Source of the DNA: Ignavibacteriota bacterium
Lineage (GTDB): Bacteria; Bacteroidota; Ignavibacteria; Ignavibacteriales; Melioribacteraceae
NCBI GenBank assembly: GCA_013112585.1
Contig: JABFGH010000001.1
Location: forward strand, 226,443 to 290,442
Reading direction: 5' to 3'
DNA length: 64,000 bases
Under the pieces are notes generated by a model. That model was not told the DNA's origin and made no database searches. It worked only from the letters and a program-made list of their open reading frames with translations. The position numbers and the translations under genes were made by a program. Every line of letters starts with the position of its first letter. The stretch's first letter is position 1. Positions 9,135 to 18,337 of the stretch are shown here, in pieces.

Positions 9135-10580
9135 ATGATCTTTTTAGTACCAAAATGGGCTCATGAATATGAAGAATTTTGGATTACAATAAGAAGAAGA
9201 AATACTTGGTTCATCAAAATTCGTTACCTCGCCGGTTTATCACTTTTTATATTTTTAGCACTCGGCGAATATCTTTTAAACTTTCAGCTAACCCCGATTC
9301 AAATTAAAGCAATTGTTTTTGTTGGAATTGTAATCATCATTTATAATTTTGTTCTTCAACAGGTGCGTCCAAAAGTTGGCTGTATTCCGGGTCAGTTTAA
9401 TTGTATGCATCTTTCACTTCTTCAAATGATTTTAGATTTATCCCTGCTCTTAGTTTTAGTTTTTTATACGGGCACAATTGATTCCCCGTTATATGTGTTT
9501 TTTATCTTTCACACAATTATCGGCAGTTTAATTTTGCCCGGTTACTTGATTTATATAATAGCCGCTTTAGTAACAATGGCTTACGGTACACTTATATTTT
9601 TTCAGCATTTTGGGATTACCGGTAATCATTATTTAGTCGGACTTTATAATAATCCGCCTGAACATTTATTTATGCAGAACGCAGTGTTTATTTTAGTGTT
9701 TGCAATAATGATGTTTCTTAGTGTTTTTATCACTAATAGAATAGGTGCAAATTTATTAAAGCGAGAGGCTCAGTTAAAAGATACATTAACAAAATTAAAT
9801 GAAGCCGAAGTTGCAAAACAAAAATATATTATGGGTGTGGTTCATGAAATAAAAACACCCATTGCGGCAGTTCAATCAATGATACAATTAGTATTGCAGA
9901 GGTATTTAGGTCCGGTAAGCGAAGCAATCGAAGATAAAATGATTAGAGCACAAGCAAGAAGTGCCGAAGCTATTTCGCTGATAAATAATGTTCTAAGAAT
10001 TTCAAAATTAAAACTTTTGAATATTACCACTACCGAAGAAATTGATTTAATTGAAATTATTACTTCATTGGTTGAACAACAATCAGAAAAGGCGAAGGCA
10101 AATAATATTCAAATTACAACTACTGATTATAGAACTACAAATAAAAAAATTAACGCCGATAGAGTATTAATAGAATTAGCACTATCAAATTTAATTGGAA
10201 ATGCAATTAAGTATAATTTTATTGGCGGTAGAGTTGAAATTATTATTTATGATGAAGCAGCAGATGAAGCAAATGTTAAAATTGAAATAAATGATACCGG
10301 AGCGGGAATTCCGGCAGAAGATCTTGATAAAATATTTACACAATTTTACAGAGCATCTAATATTAAGTATAAGCATGAAGAGGGAAGCGGGCTTGGGCTT
10401 TATCTTGTAATGGAAATATTAGACCGGCATAATGGTTCCATCAAAGTAAAAAGCCCTTCAAATTTACAAAGTGAAAACAGACCGGGAACATCAGTTGAAG
10501 TAACTTTGCCATATTGCTTAGATACTGATCAAGAGAATAAAGATGATATTAAGACGCTTTCAATTAGAGGACGGATATAA
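9135..10580 (+). CDS. membrane sensor histidine kinase, paralog of the preceding gene
   Basis: This 481-residue paralog of the kinase at 7689 has about six TM segments within residues 28-200. YTGTIDSP replaces the TGGIETP motif. HisKA carries HEIKTP (His237), followed by a HATPase with NLIGNAIKY, DTGAGIP and GSGLGL. It also has two Cys (83 and 90) in the loop between TM2 and TM3 that its neighbour lacks, so a thiol-based input is possible. Its last 17 bases overlap the convergent ispE gene, leaving no room for an ordinary intergenic terminator. Confidence 0.85.
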   Translation: MIFLVPKWAHEYEEFWITIRRRNTWFIKIRYLAGLSLFIFLALGEYLLNFQLTPIQIKAIVFVGIVIIIYNFVLQQVRPKVGCIPGQFNCMHLSLLQMILDLSLLLVLVFYTGTIDSPLYVFFIFHTIIGSLILPGYLIYIIAALVTMAYGTLIFFQHFGITGNHYLVGLYNNPPEHLFMQNAVFILVFAIMMFLSVFITNRIGANLLKREAQLKDTLTKLNEAEVAKQKYIMGVVHEIKTPIAAVQSMIQLVLQRYLGPVSEAIEDKMIRAQARSAEAISLINNVLRISKLKLLNITTTEEIDLIEIITSLVEQQSEKAKANNIQITTTDYRTTNKKINADRVLIELALSNLIGNAIKYNFIGGRVEIIIYDEAADEANVKIEINDTGAGIPAEDLDKIFTQFYRASNIKYKHEEGSGLGLYLVMEILDRHNGSIKVKSPSNLQSENRPGTSVEVTLPYCLDTDQENKDDIKTLSIRGRI

Positions 10581-11397
10581 AAGTAAAAAATTCATTTGGT
10601 ATTATTTCTTTCGCCGATTCCGCATCCTGCAGACTATTAAAAATTCCAAAAACTGTTGAACCTGTTCCTGTCATCAAAGCAAATTCAGCTCCGTTAGCAT
10701 AAAACATATTTTTTAAACTTTCAATTTCAGGGAAAAGCTTAAATAAATTTTCTTCAAAATCATTTTTAACATTTTCTTTAAGAAAACTAAAATCATTTAT
10801 TCTTGGAACTAAGTTTTCGTAACTAAATTTTGGCTTTGAAGGAACAATATTACTAAACGCATCCTTTGTTGAAACATGAATGTTAGGGTTAACAATCATA
10901 ATAGGTTTAGTAATTTCCAAATCAATAAGTGTAAGTTTTTCTCCTCGACTTTTTCCAATAGCAGGTTTTGCTCTTAAAAAAAAGGGTACATCAGACCCAA
11001 GTTCTAAAGCTAAATTAGCGAGGGTGTCAAAGTTTAATCCGAGGTTAAACATTTCGTTTAAGCAGACCAATGTAGTTGCGGCATCAGAACTTCCGCCGCC
11101 TAATCCTGCACCCGATGGTATATTTTTCTGTAGATAAATTTTTACCGATAATTTTTTGTTTGTTACTTTTTCTAAAATCTGTTTTGCCCGAACTATTAAA
11201 TTACTTTCATCATCAGTAAGCGCGGGATCGTTTGACTTAAATGAAAAATGTGAATCTACTTCAAACTTCAGCATATCAAATAAATCATGTATCGGATAAA
11301 ATAGTGTTTCCAGATTATGAAAACCGTCATCTCTTTTTGATGTAATACTTAAACCGATATTAATTTTTGCCGGTGCTTTAATTTGAATAGATTTCAT
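10564..11397 (-). CDS. ispE: 4-diphosphocytidyl-2-C-methyl-D-erythritol kinase
   Basis: This 277-residue GHMP kinase phosphorylates CDP-methylerythritol in the non-mevalonate isoprenoid pathway. The N-terminal KINIGL segment, the ATP-binding IPSGAGLGGGSSDAATTL and the C-terminal GTGSTVFGIF are diagnostic. Length is typical. It overlaps the upstream homocysteine methyltransferase gene by 20 bases on the same strand, so the two are probably co-transcribed, though functionally unrelated. Confidence 0.95.
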   Translation of the reverse strand: MKSIQIKAPAKINIGLSITSKRDDGFHNLETLFYPIHDLFDMLKFEVDSHFSFKSNDPALTDDESNLIVRAKQILEKVTNKKLSVKIYLQKNIPSGAGLGGGSSDAATTLVCLNEMFNLGLNFDTLANLALELGSDVPFFLRAKPAIGKSRGEKLTLIDLEITKPIMIVNPNIHVSTKDAFSNIVPSKPKFSYENLVPRINDFSFLKENVKNDFEENLFKLFPEIESLKNMFYANGAEFALMTGTGSTVFGIFNSLQDAESAKEIIPNEFFTFISVL

Positions 11398-12307
11398 TTA
11401 GTTTTTCCTTGATAAAATTTGTATGTGCCGGATTGCTGCCGCAGCATGAACCAATATAAAGAGGGGAGTATTTCAAATATTTTTCTGCATTACTCCAATA
11501 CTCTGCCGGTGTTACGGAGCAGCTTATATCAGTATCAGTAAAATTGCCTGAACCGCAATTGAGATAGAATCCCCATCGATAATTAATTTTGTGTTTATCA
11601 ATTATATTTTTTAATAGAGAGCTATGAATGCAGTTAAAACCTATTGCAGCCGGTTTATGGGATTTTATTAAATCCATTACATCTGCTAAATTTTCTCCGC
11701 TTAATAATTTTAATTCTTTATCTAAAAAAATATTTATTGTAAATGGGAAGTTATTTGATGAACAAAAATTAGAAACAATTTCAATTTCATCCAGGTGGCT
11801 AAAAGTCTCGTTCCAAATTATATCGCAGCCCTGTTTCCATAAATATTCTATATGCTCAAAATGGTTATCTATTAATTCACTTTTTGATATCGTTCTTTCT
11901 TGTTGATAGCAATCTTCGGCAGGAGCATTTGAGCCGGCAACAATAATATTTTCATCACCGCGTGCATCAATAGCAATTTCAACTGCTGTTTTAACAAAGT
12001 CTTCATTAGTAATTTTTAATTGTGCCGAATTGTATGCAACAGGATTAGTCCGGAATGTATTTGTTGTAATTATATCAGCACCGGCTTGTATGTAGCTTTT
12101 GTGTAATTTAGAGACCTCTGTCGGGTTACTTAAATTCAATCTGCTTGACCATAACATATCATTCTTCTGAACAGATAACGTCTGCAAGCTGCTTCCAATT
12201 GCACCATCTAAAATTAAGGGTCGCATTTTTATTTTATAGAGTTTTAATAAATCTTTTCTGTCCATTGCAAAAAAGTTATGTATTCTTTTTATCAAATTGT
12301 TTTTCAA
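11378..12307 (-). CDS. homocysteine S-methyltransferase family protein
   Basis: A TIM-barrel zinc methyltransferase of the MmuM/BHMT/MetH N-terminal family. LILDGAIGSS is the N-terminal barrel signature. The zinc-binding thiols are the Cys of GFNCIHSS and the paired Cys of GSCCGSNP near the C terminus. It would methylate homocysteine from S-methylmethionine, betaine or a similar donor; the donor cannot be told from sequence. The listed start overlaps the upstream gene by 32 bases. ATGs 14 and 27 codons downstream are plausible alternatives, the latter giving MRPLILDG, a normal family start. Confidence 0.85.
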   Translation of the reverse strand: MKNNLIKRIHNFFAMDRKDLLKLYKIKMRPLILDGAIGSSLQTLSVQKNDMLWSSRLNLSNPTEVSKLHKSYIQAGADIITTNTFRTNPVAYNSAQLKITNEDFVKTAVEIAIDARGDENIIVAGSNAPAEDCYQQERTISKSELIDNHFEHIEYLWKQGCDIIWNETFSHLDEIEIVSNFCSSNNFPFTINIFLDKELKLLSGENLADVMDLIKSHKPAAIGFNCIHSSLLKNIIDKHKINYRWGFYLNCGSGNFTDTDISCSVTPAEYWSNAEKYLKYSPLYIGSCCGSNPAHTNFIKEKLNEIYSN

Positions 12308-13349
12308 AAAATATTAAAAATTTCCTTTCCGCATCTTCATAATTTAGATTATCAAAATTTGGTTCGGTGGTAATTACACTTTCATATTCTGATTTGTAGG
12401 GATACCAAATTACATCATCAGTATTGTACTTTACATATAACCCGAATACCGGCACATTGTAGGCAGAAGCGAGATGAATAATTGATGTATCGGGTGTGAA
12501 AAGAAAATCAAGTTTTGAAACTAAGGCTGCAAATCTATCAAAATCCGGATCGCAAAAAACCGGTATTTCATTTTGAGAAATCTGTTCTGCATAATCCAAA
12601 TCCTTCTCTGCCGAGATTAATATCAATGAGGCATTATACTTTTTAAGCGAATTCACCACTTTCTTAAATCTTTCAACACCCCAAAATCTAGCATCGCTGC
12701 CGGCAGAAATATTTATTCCAACTAAATAATTTTTATTTTTGAATAAACTCAATAAATATTTTTCAACCGCGTCCACGGAATCAGTCTTGGGCTGGTAAAC
12801 TACATTAGTATCAAAATTTTCAATATCAATATTTAATATTTTGGTAAGTACAAGTAGTCGGTCAATAACATGAAATTTAGATGGATTTAGTTTTTCAATA
12901 GTATCGGTGTAAATTTTATAATTTTCCTTTTTGAGTGCCAGTCTGTGCCTAATACCGCTTAATGCAGCAAGAAAACTCACAGTAGTTGAAACATCATCAT
13001 GCAGATCAACTATTACATCATACTGTTCTGATTTAACCAGTTTACGGAATTTATTAATTCCGCTAAAGCCTTTTTCAAAAACTATTACTTTTTCTATATC
13101 GGAATTATTTTGAAATACAAAATGATTTTTTTTATCGGCTAAAACATGTATGATGCATTCCGATTTATTTTTGACGGCTGATAAAAGGGGAGTTGTTACT
13201 AAGGCATCACCAATTCTATTTAAACGAATAAATAATATTTTACTTTCAGCAGTTAAGTTTAATTTACTTTCAGATTTCGGAGCACGATAAAGAATCAATA
13301 AAATTCTTAAGAAAATATTCTTGAAAAATAGTTCAATTCCTTTCATCAC
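12276..13349 (-). CDS. glycosyltransferase family 9 (heptosyltransferase-like)
   Basis: This 357-residue GT-B enzyme resembles ADP-heptose:LPS heptosyltransferases. The N-terminal ILFIRLNRIGDALVTTPLL and the C-terminal nucleotide-sugar region TPDTSIIHLASAYNVPVFGL are family hallmarks. It probably adds a sugar to the lipopolysaccharide core at the cytoplasmic face of the inner membrane. Its start overlaps the stop of the next GT9 gene upstream by four bases (ATGA), so the two form a translationally coupled pair. Donor and acceptor are not predictable. Confidence 0.88.
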   Translation of the reverse strand: MMKGIELFFKNIFLRILLILYRAPKSESKLNLTAESKILFIRLNRIGDALVTTPLLSAVKNKSECIIHVLADKKNHFVFQNNSDIEKVIVFEKGFSGINKFRKLVKSEQYDVIVDLHDDVSTTVSFLAALSGIRHRLALKKENYKIYTDTIEKLNPSKFHVIDRLLVLTKILNIDIENFDTNVVYQPKTDSVDAVEKYLLSLFKNKNYLVGINISAGSDARFWGVERFKKVVNSLKKYNASLILISAEKDLDYAEQISQNEIPVFCDPDFDRFAALVSKLDFLFTPDTSIIHLASAYNVPVFGLYVKYNTDDVIWYPYKSEYESVITTEPNFDNLNYEDAERKFLIFFEKQFDKKNT

Positions 13350-14374
13350 TCGGCTTTATTTTTCTTTAACAACAGTTCAACCTTTGCTAAAATTCTTTCG
13401 ATAGGCAGATCATTAAAACATTCCTGGTTAAAAGGACAATCCAATAAATTACATTCAATGCAGTGTAATTCATCCAATCTAACCCATTCATGTTTTTCAC
13501 CGTAGGGACCTTGGAGCAATGGACTTGTTGGACCATGAATACTGAGAGTTGGAGTGCCGACAGCAGCGGAAATGTGCATTGGTCCGCTGTCGTTGGCTAT
13601 AAATATATCACACTCATTTATAAATGATGCCATTTGATTTATTGTAGTATCGGGAGCACAAATAGCTACATTATTCATCATTTTAACAATATTTTCAACA
13701 TCTGATTTATCCTCAGGTCCCCAAAGAAGTAATACCACAGCATTAAACTTTTCAATAATTGAATCAGCGATTTCAGCAAATTTTTTAGGAGGACACCGTT
13801 TTGAAGACCATCCTCCGCTAGGGCTGATGCCAACCAGCAAAGATTTATCTAAACTAAAGCTATCTAAGTAATTCTGTGCAAAATAGTTATCGCGTTCATC
13901 TAAAATATATTCTAACTGTTTATTGTGTATTTGCAGTCCAATCGACTTCAAAAATTCAATATGAAGTTCAGCGGCATGGAATTTCCCTCTCTCAACCGGA
14001 CCAAATAAATTATAAGCATACTTTCTGCCCTTATAAGGAAAACCGGCTCTATAACGTGCTCCGCTTGTAAATGTAATTTGGGCGGTTGTTGGATTTGAAA
14101 AAAGGTCTAATACCAAATCGTATTTTGTATTTCTAATTGATATAGCTGTTTTAATTCTGCTTAAAGTGCTTTTTCTGTCCAAAAGTAAAATATTGTTAAT
14201 AAAATCGAAATTTGATAAGAATTGATTTGACGGTCTTTCCGTTAGATAATCAACTTCGGCATTTGGGAATTCCTTTCTAATTGTATCGAAAATTATTGTA
14301 GAAAGTACAACGTCGCCAATTCCTCTTAATTTAATTATTAATATTTTTTCAATTTTTTTATTGTCTATTTTCAC
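13346..14374 (-). CDS. glycosyltransferase family 9 (heptosyltransferase-like)
   Basis: This 342-residue GT9 enzyme has the N-terminal IIKLRGIGDVVLST, a central SPSGGWSSKR loop and the donor-binding ANDSGPMHISAAVGTPT. Cys residues near the C terminus (CIECNLLDCPFNQECF) form a cluster seen in some heptosyltransferases. Together with the coupled downstream paralog it implies an LPS-core or surface-glycan assembly step. It lies 13 bases downstream of the MauE-like gene on the same strand. Confidence 0.9.
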   Translation of the reverse strand: MKIDNKKIEKILIIKLRGIGDVVLSTIIFDTIRKEFPNAEVDYLTERPSNQFLSNFDFINNILLLDRKSTLSRIKTAISIRNTKYDLVLDLFSNPTTAQITFTSGARYRAGFPYKGRKYAYNLFGPVERGKFHAAELHIEFLKSIGLQIHNKQLEYILDERDNYFAQNYLDSFSLDKSLLVGISPSGGWSSKRCPPKKFAEIADSIIEKFNAVVLLLWGPEDKSDVENIVKMMNNVAICAPDTTINQMASFINECDIFIANDSGPMHISAAVGTPTLSIHGPTSPLLQGPYGEKHEWVRLDELHCIECNLLDCPFNQECFNDLPIERILAKVELLLKKNKAE

Positions 14375-14387
14375 TTTAAAATTACAC

Positions 14388-14828
14388 CTAATTTTTTAAT
14401 TCAATTGATGATTGGACTTTGCTGAAGAGTAAAATAAATCCAATGCAGATTAATACTGAGTTTTCTAATACTTTTCTAAATCCAACCTTTTGTGCTGCCA
14501 GGGTACCAAAGCAGCCGCAGTCGATATCGAGATTTCTAAAGATTGCTATAATTACGGCAGTTGTAAAAAGCATCATTAAGGATGTAATAAGCATGGAGTT
14601 TTCTCTGATTTTTATTCCGAATAGAAGGAGCATGCCGGCAATCAATTCCAGCCAGGGTAAAAATATTGCAAAAATATTTATTGAAAATATTGGGAGCAGT
14701 CTATAATTTTCAATTGATTGTGCGAACTCTGATGGGTTTGCAATTTTTTCTATTCCTGAAATTATAAAAACTATGCTGAGTATAATTCTAATAATTAATA
14801 GGAAGTATGTATTTTTTAGCAGAAACAT
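14388..14828 (-). CDS. MauE/DoxX-like four-TM redox-associated membrane protein
   Basis: This 146-residue protein has four hydrophobic helices. The first carries FIISGIEKIANPSEFAQSI, typical of MauE/DoxX-type proteins, and the loop after TM3 holds the CGCF motif. MauE-type proteins are linked to disulfide or thiol chemistry in the periplasm. The upstream neighbour, four bases away, is a membrane-anchored rhodanese, so a sulfur-handling or thiol-redox pair is likely. The substrate is unknown. Confidence 0.75.
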   Translation of the reverse strand: MFLLKNTYFLLIIRIILSIVFIISGIEKIANPSEFAQSIENYRLLPIFSINIFAIFLPWLELIAGMLLLFGIKIRENSMLITSLMMLFTTAVIIAIFRNLDIDCGCFGTLAAQKVGFRKVLENSVLICIGFILLFSKVQSSIELKN

Positions 14829-14832
14829 TTAT

Positions 14833-15351
14833 TTATGGCTCCATCGGATAATTATTAGCGATCCAGTTTTCCACACCGCCTTCTAAAATATAAATTTTGT
14901 TAAAACCAATTTCGCTTAAATTAACGGCAAGTCTTTTACTCACATCACATTCTACATCACCGCAATAAACAATAAATGTAAAATTTTTATTTAATGCTTT
15001 TACTATCGGCATATTCATATCAAATTTATATTCCGGAATATTGATAGAACCTTTAATATGACTCTCATCAAAATCCCATTGATCACGTGCATCTATAAAT
15101 AATATTTTTTTAGAATTATAGAGTGTATATGCTGCTTCAGTCATTATTAAACTGGGCGGGGTAATATTGTAATTTGCCGTTGAATTTAGGGAGTCGAGGT
15201 CGTTATCAATATTTGGTTCGGCATACTGTAATTCAATATTTTCACGGATGAATTTAACGCCGAAAGGGGAAAGAAAATTATAGAAAACACCCAGTAAAAT
15301 TGAAATGACAATCAATAAAAATATAAATCGAAAATTTATTTGTTTTAACAT
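14833..15351 (-). CDS. membrane-anchored rhodanese-domain protein
   Basis: A single N-terminal TM helix (about residues 8-28) precedes a linker and one rhodanese domain (about 68-172). The domain has the FIDARDQWDFDESHIKGSIN segment and VYCGD with the predicted active-site Cys. After the Cys the loop reads GDVECDVS, not a CRSGxRS loop, so persulfide transfer is likely but substrate preference is unclear. The domain should face the periplasm. It is paired with the MauE-like gene four bases downstream. Confidence 0.82.
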   Translation of the reverse strand: MLKQINFRFIFLLIVISILLGVFYNFLSPFGVKFIRENIELQYAEPNIDNDLDSLNSTANYNITPPSLIMTEAAYTLYNSKKILFIDARDQWDFDESHIKGSINIPEYKFDMNMPIVKALNKNFTFIVYCGDVECDVSKRLAVNLSEIGFNKIYILEGGVENWIANNYPMEP

Positions 15352-15380
15352 TATCAGCTATTTAATAATTAGTAAATTAA

Positions 15381-17012
15381 CTATTCATTAATCAGTTCGC
15401 AGCCAGCCGGAACACCGGGCTGTACTGTAAGAACCTTTTCCTTCGATAAAAACACCTGACCCGGTTCCATTCCTTTTTTCTTATAAACAAATTTAGCAAA
15501 AGTATATGAAACCGGCACAATGCCGGCGGTTTTAGCTTTGCTGTGGTAAGCCGCAATTGAAGCGGCTTTTTTTAATACAGGTTTAGGAACAACTTCTTTC
15601 GGGGTATCACTTCTTAAAATGACATGAGAACCGGGCATACCCCTTGCATGAAACCAGTAATCGTTTTGCTTTGCAAATTTAATTGAGAGCAAATCATTGC
15701 TTCGGCTGTCCTTACCTACATATAGATCGTACTTATCGTCAATTCTATACTGCTTATATTTGATATCCAATTTTGTTTCTTTTTTTAATTTTTTAACCGA
15801 TCCAATATTTAATTCTTTTCTTAAAGATTTAAACTCATCAACAGACTCTGAATTTAAAAATGCAGCCTGTTTTTCAGCGAGGGCACTGTAGTTTTTAATA
15901 CTGGTTTCGTAAATCTCTTTTGATTTACCGAAATTAATTTTTTCATCTTTCGCTTTATCAAAATACAAATTTACATTTTCATTTGGCGTACTTGTTTCTT
16001 TTAATTTAATGTCAATTTGCTCACCGGTTTCATAATCACTTAAAGTTATTTTTTTAAATCCCTTTTTAAGTGAATGAATATTTGCAAGTAAAATACTGCC
16101 GAGTTTTCTATACTCATCTTCCCGGCTGCCTAATTCAATTCTATATTTAAGCTTATTTATTTTTTCTGAAAGACGATGCATTTCTTTATCAAAATAGGAA
16201 TTGAGTTCCTTCTTAAGCTTATAAAACTCAAAGTTGTGATAATATTCAGAAATATAGTTTTTAACGGCATCTTTAATTTTACTAACTTGAATTGGATTTT
16301 CAAGTTCGTTAGCTTGTTCAAAACTTTTAGGAAGCATGGAAACCTTGCCTTCCGGTGAGTTATAGGCAACTACTATTTTATCATTCAGCACTTTTTTAAT
16401 TGTACTATTTATTGATTCACCAAAAGATTTAAACATTTTATTTTCGAAAATAAATTTCGCTTCATTAAATATTTCCCTGCCTATATGGGGGTAAGTTTTT
16501 CTAAATGCAGAATAATTCATTTCGTTTATTGATTTAAGCTCTTCACTAATTTCATACTTTGAATCTATAAACTCTAAGTTTTCTAAAATATCCAGGTAAT
16601 AATTATTTTCATTTTTAAGCTTTTTGAAAGACAATATATTCTTGGAATTGTCAATCAAAAAAAGATTTGTCAAATTTCCTCTTATCATAAAATAAAGATC
16701 AAAACTGCTTGATTGGAGTTTTACAACTCTTTCATTTTTTGCAATGCTGATTTTAATGATTTCGGCAGGTAAATATTCATCCCAAAAATTTATTGTATTT
16801 TTTTTAGCCTTTCTATGATCTTCTTTAACATAAAGGTAGGGCATGTTTTGGTCGGAAGAAATAATTAGATGTTTATGAGGGAACTGTTCACTTGCTAATC
16901 TCAAATAAATTTTATCCTTTTCTTGAGAATAGATTTCATTAACAGAACAATTAACTAACTCGTCAGTTAATTCGATTGTATTTCGTAGCAAGTAAAAATA
17001 ATTTTTAATCAT
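15381..17012 (-). CDS. rqcH: Rqc2/RqcH homolog, NFACT-domain ribosome quality control protein
   Basis: This 543-residue NFACT protein has the N-terminal nucleic-acid-binding domain, a long coiled-coil middle (about 245-410) and the NFACT-R domain (about 425-543) with DYWFHARGMPGSHVILR. RqcH binds stalled 50S subunits with peptidyl-tRNA and directs C-terminal alanine tailing. It is often annotated as fibronectin-binding protein. Length is close to that of the B. subtilis protein. A hairpin lies just before its start (17027-17048), between it and the GlmU-like gene. Confidence 0.9.
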   Translation of the reverse strand: MIKNYFYLLRNTIELTDELVNCSVNEIYSQEKDKIYLRLASEQFPHKHLIISSDQNMPYLYVKEDHRKAKKNTINFWDEYLPAEIIKISIAKNERVVKLQSSSFDLYFMIRGNLTNLFLIDNSKNILSFKKLKNENNYYLDILENLEFIDSKYEISEELKSINEMNYSAFRKTYPHIGREIFNEAKFIFENKMFKSFGESINSTIKKVLNDKIVVAYNSPEGKVSMLPKSFEQANELENPIQVSKIKDAVKNYISEYYHNFEFYKLKKELNSYFDKEMHRLSEKINKLKYRIELGSREDEYRKLGSILLANIHSLKKGFKKITLSDYETGEQIDIKLKETSTPNENVNLYFDKAKDEKINFGKSKEIYETSIKNYSALAEKQAAFLNSESVDEFKSLRKELNIGSVKKLKKETKLDIKYKQYRIDDKYDLYVGKDSRSNDLLSIKFAKQNDYWFHARGMPGSHVILRSDTPKEVVPKPVLKKAASIAAYHSKAKTAGIVPVSYTFAKFVYKKKGMEPGQVFLSKEKVLTVQPGVPAGCELINE

Positions 17013-17026
17013 TTGTTGAAAGGAAA

Positions 17027-17048
17027 GCCGGTAAAAATAATTACCGGC
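17027..17048 (-). terminator. hairpin between the GlmU-like gene and rqcH
   Basis: GCCGGTAA (17027-17034) and TTACCGGC (17041-17048) form a perfect 8-bp stem with a 6-base loop. On the minus strand it lies 8 bases after the GlmU-like stop and is followed by a T/C-rich tract (CTTTCCTTTC). It may act as a terminator or attenuator limiting read-through into rqcH; the broken T-run makes full termination uncertain. Confidence 0.6.
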
Positions 17049-17056
17049 ATAATAAA

Positions 17057-18319
17057 TTAATAAGGCATGCCTCTGGATTCTCGTTCATCCCTGGTCAATT
17101 CAAATACATTTGAAATTAATCTTTTAGCATCCTCGGAGATTATAATATCTCTTCTTTTCATAACTCGTTCAGCAACTTCCAGGGATTTTTCTAAATTATA
17201 AGTTGTTACACCATCGGAGCCGCCCCAGCTGAATGAGGGCATATATTTTGGCGGAAAACCTGAACCATAAACATTACAGCTTAACCCAATTACAGTACCG
17301 GTATTAAGCATTGTATTAATCGCTGTTTTTGAATGGTCGCCGATTATAGCACCAACAAACTGCATTTTACTATCAACTGCAACATCATTAATAATAACTT
17401 TTATAGTACCGTAATTACTCTTTAGATCACTGCTGTTTGTATCGGCGCCAATATTAACCCATGCACCTAAATAGGAATGACCGAGAAAACCATCATGCTG
17501 CTTGTTGGAATATGAGTGAATTATCGAGTCTTCAATTTCACCGCCGACTTTACAAACATTGCCGATACTGGTATTCTCATAAACTTTCGCCGACATCCTA
17601 ATCAAGGAATTTTTACCAATGTATAGGGGTCCTCGAAGACATGCGTTCGGCATAATTTTAACATTTTTTGCAATGTATATTGGACCGTCGGACGCATCAA
17701 TTACAACTCCCGGTTTTATATCCACACCTTCGGCAATAAACATATTATCTTTTTCAACTAAATATACACCATCATTAATTGGAGCATTAATCATTTGCTT
17801 GTAATCCTTTGTGATGTATTTATAGTCTTCAATAATTTCCCTTCCATTATTATGTATCAGTTCCCAGGGAAAATGAACATAGTTAATATCAACTTCTTCA
17901 GTTGGTAATCCATTAAAGGCAGAAAGCGGAATCACATCCAGCAAATGTTTTTTGAAATTCTTCAACTTGGAGCCTGTGATTCTTGCGGCAACAACCATTT
18001 CGCCGTTAGTGTAAATTTTATCTTCTCCCTGCAGAGGAATTTTTTCTGCAAAGTTTGGATCAGCTACAATTCTCCCGTCGATAAACAGGCAGCCGTCACT
18101 ATGTAAATCATTAACAATAAGTTGTGGGTTACGCTGTTTAATATGCTCTGCTAAATAATTTCTGCAATGAAGATTAACAGTTACACCCGGGTAATGCCTT
18201 ATTATTTTTTCGCGCAAGTTTAAAATACCGCATCTTAAATCAAATGTGGGACGAATATGAACTAACGGAAATAGTTCTTTATGGTGAATTCCTTCATATA
18301 TGCAGATCGTGTCAATCAA
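17057..18319 (-). CDS. GlmU-like putative sugar nucleotidyltransferase
   Basis: This 420-residue protein has a divergent N-terminal NTP_transf_4-type domain (LFPLVHIRPTFDLRCGILN near the start) and a C-terminal left-handed beta-helix rich in hexapeptide repeats (about 195-370). I know this architecture from Bacteroidota as a GlmU-family protein. It probably makes an activated sugar for cell-wall or LPS synthesis, but the substrate is unproven. Its position 18 bases downstream of nagB fits amino-sugar metabolism. Confidence 0.8.
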   Translation of the reverse strand: MIDTICIYEGIHHKELFPLVHIRPTFDLRCGILNLREKIIRHYPGVTVNLHCRNYLAEHIKQRNPQLIVNDLHSDGCLFIDGRIVADPNFAEKIPLQGEDKIYTNGEMVVAARITGSKLKNFKKHLLDVIPLSAFNGLPTEEVDINYVHFPWELIHNNGREIIEDYKYITKDYKQMINAPINDGVYLVEKDNMFIAEGVDIKPGVVIDASDGPIYIAKNVKIMPNACLRGPLYIGKNSLIRMSAKVYENTSIGNVCKVGGEIEDSIIHSYSNKQHDGFLGHSYLGAWVNIGADTNSSDLKSNYGTIKVIINDVAVDSKMQFVGAIIGDHSKTAINTMLNTGTVIGLSCNVYGSGFPPKYMPSFSWGGSDGVTTYNLEKSLEVAERVMKRRDIIISEDAKRLISNVFELTRDERESRGMPY

Positions 18320-18337
18320 TTTTCCTCCGAAAATATT

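Noticed and set aside
11378..12307. Methionine synthase (MetH)
   Set aside because: Only the homocysteine-binding barrel is present; no pterin, cobalamin or activation domains follow.
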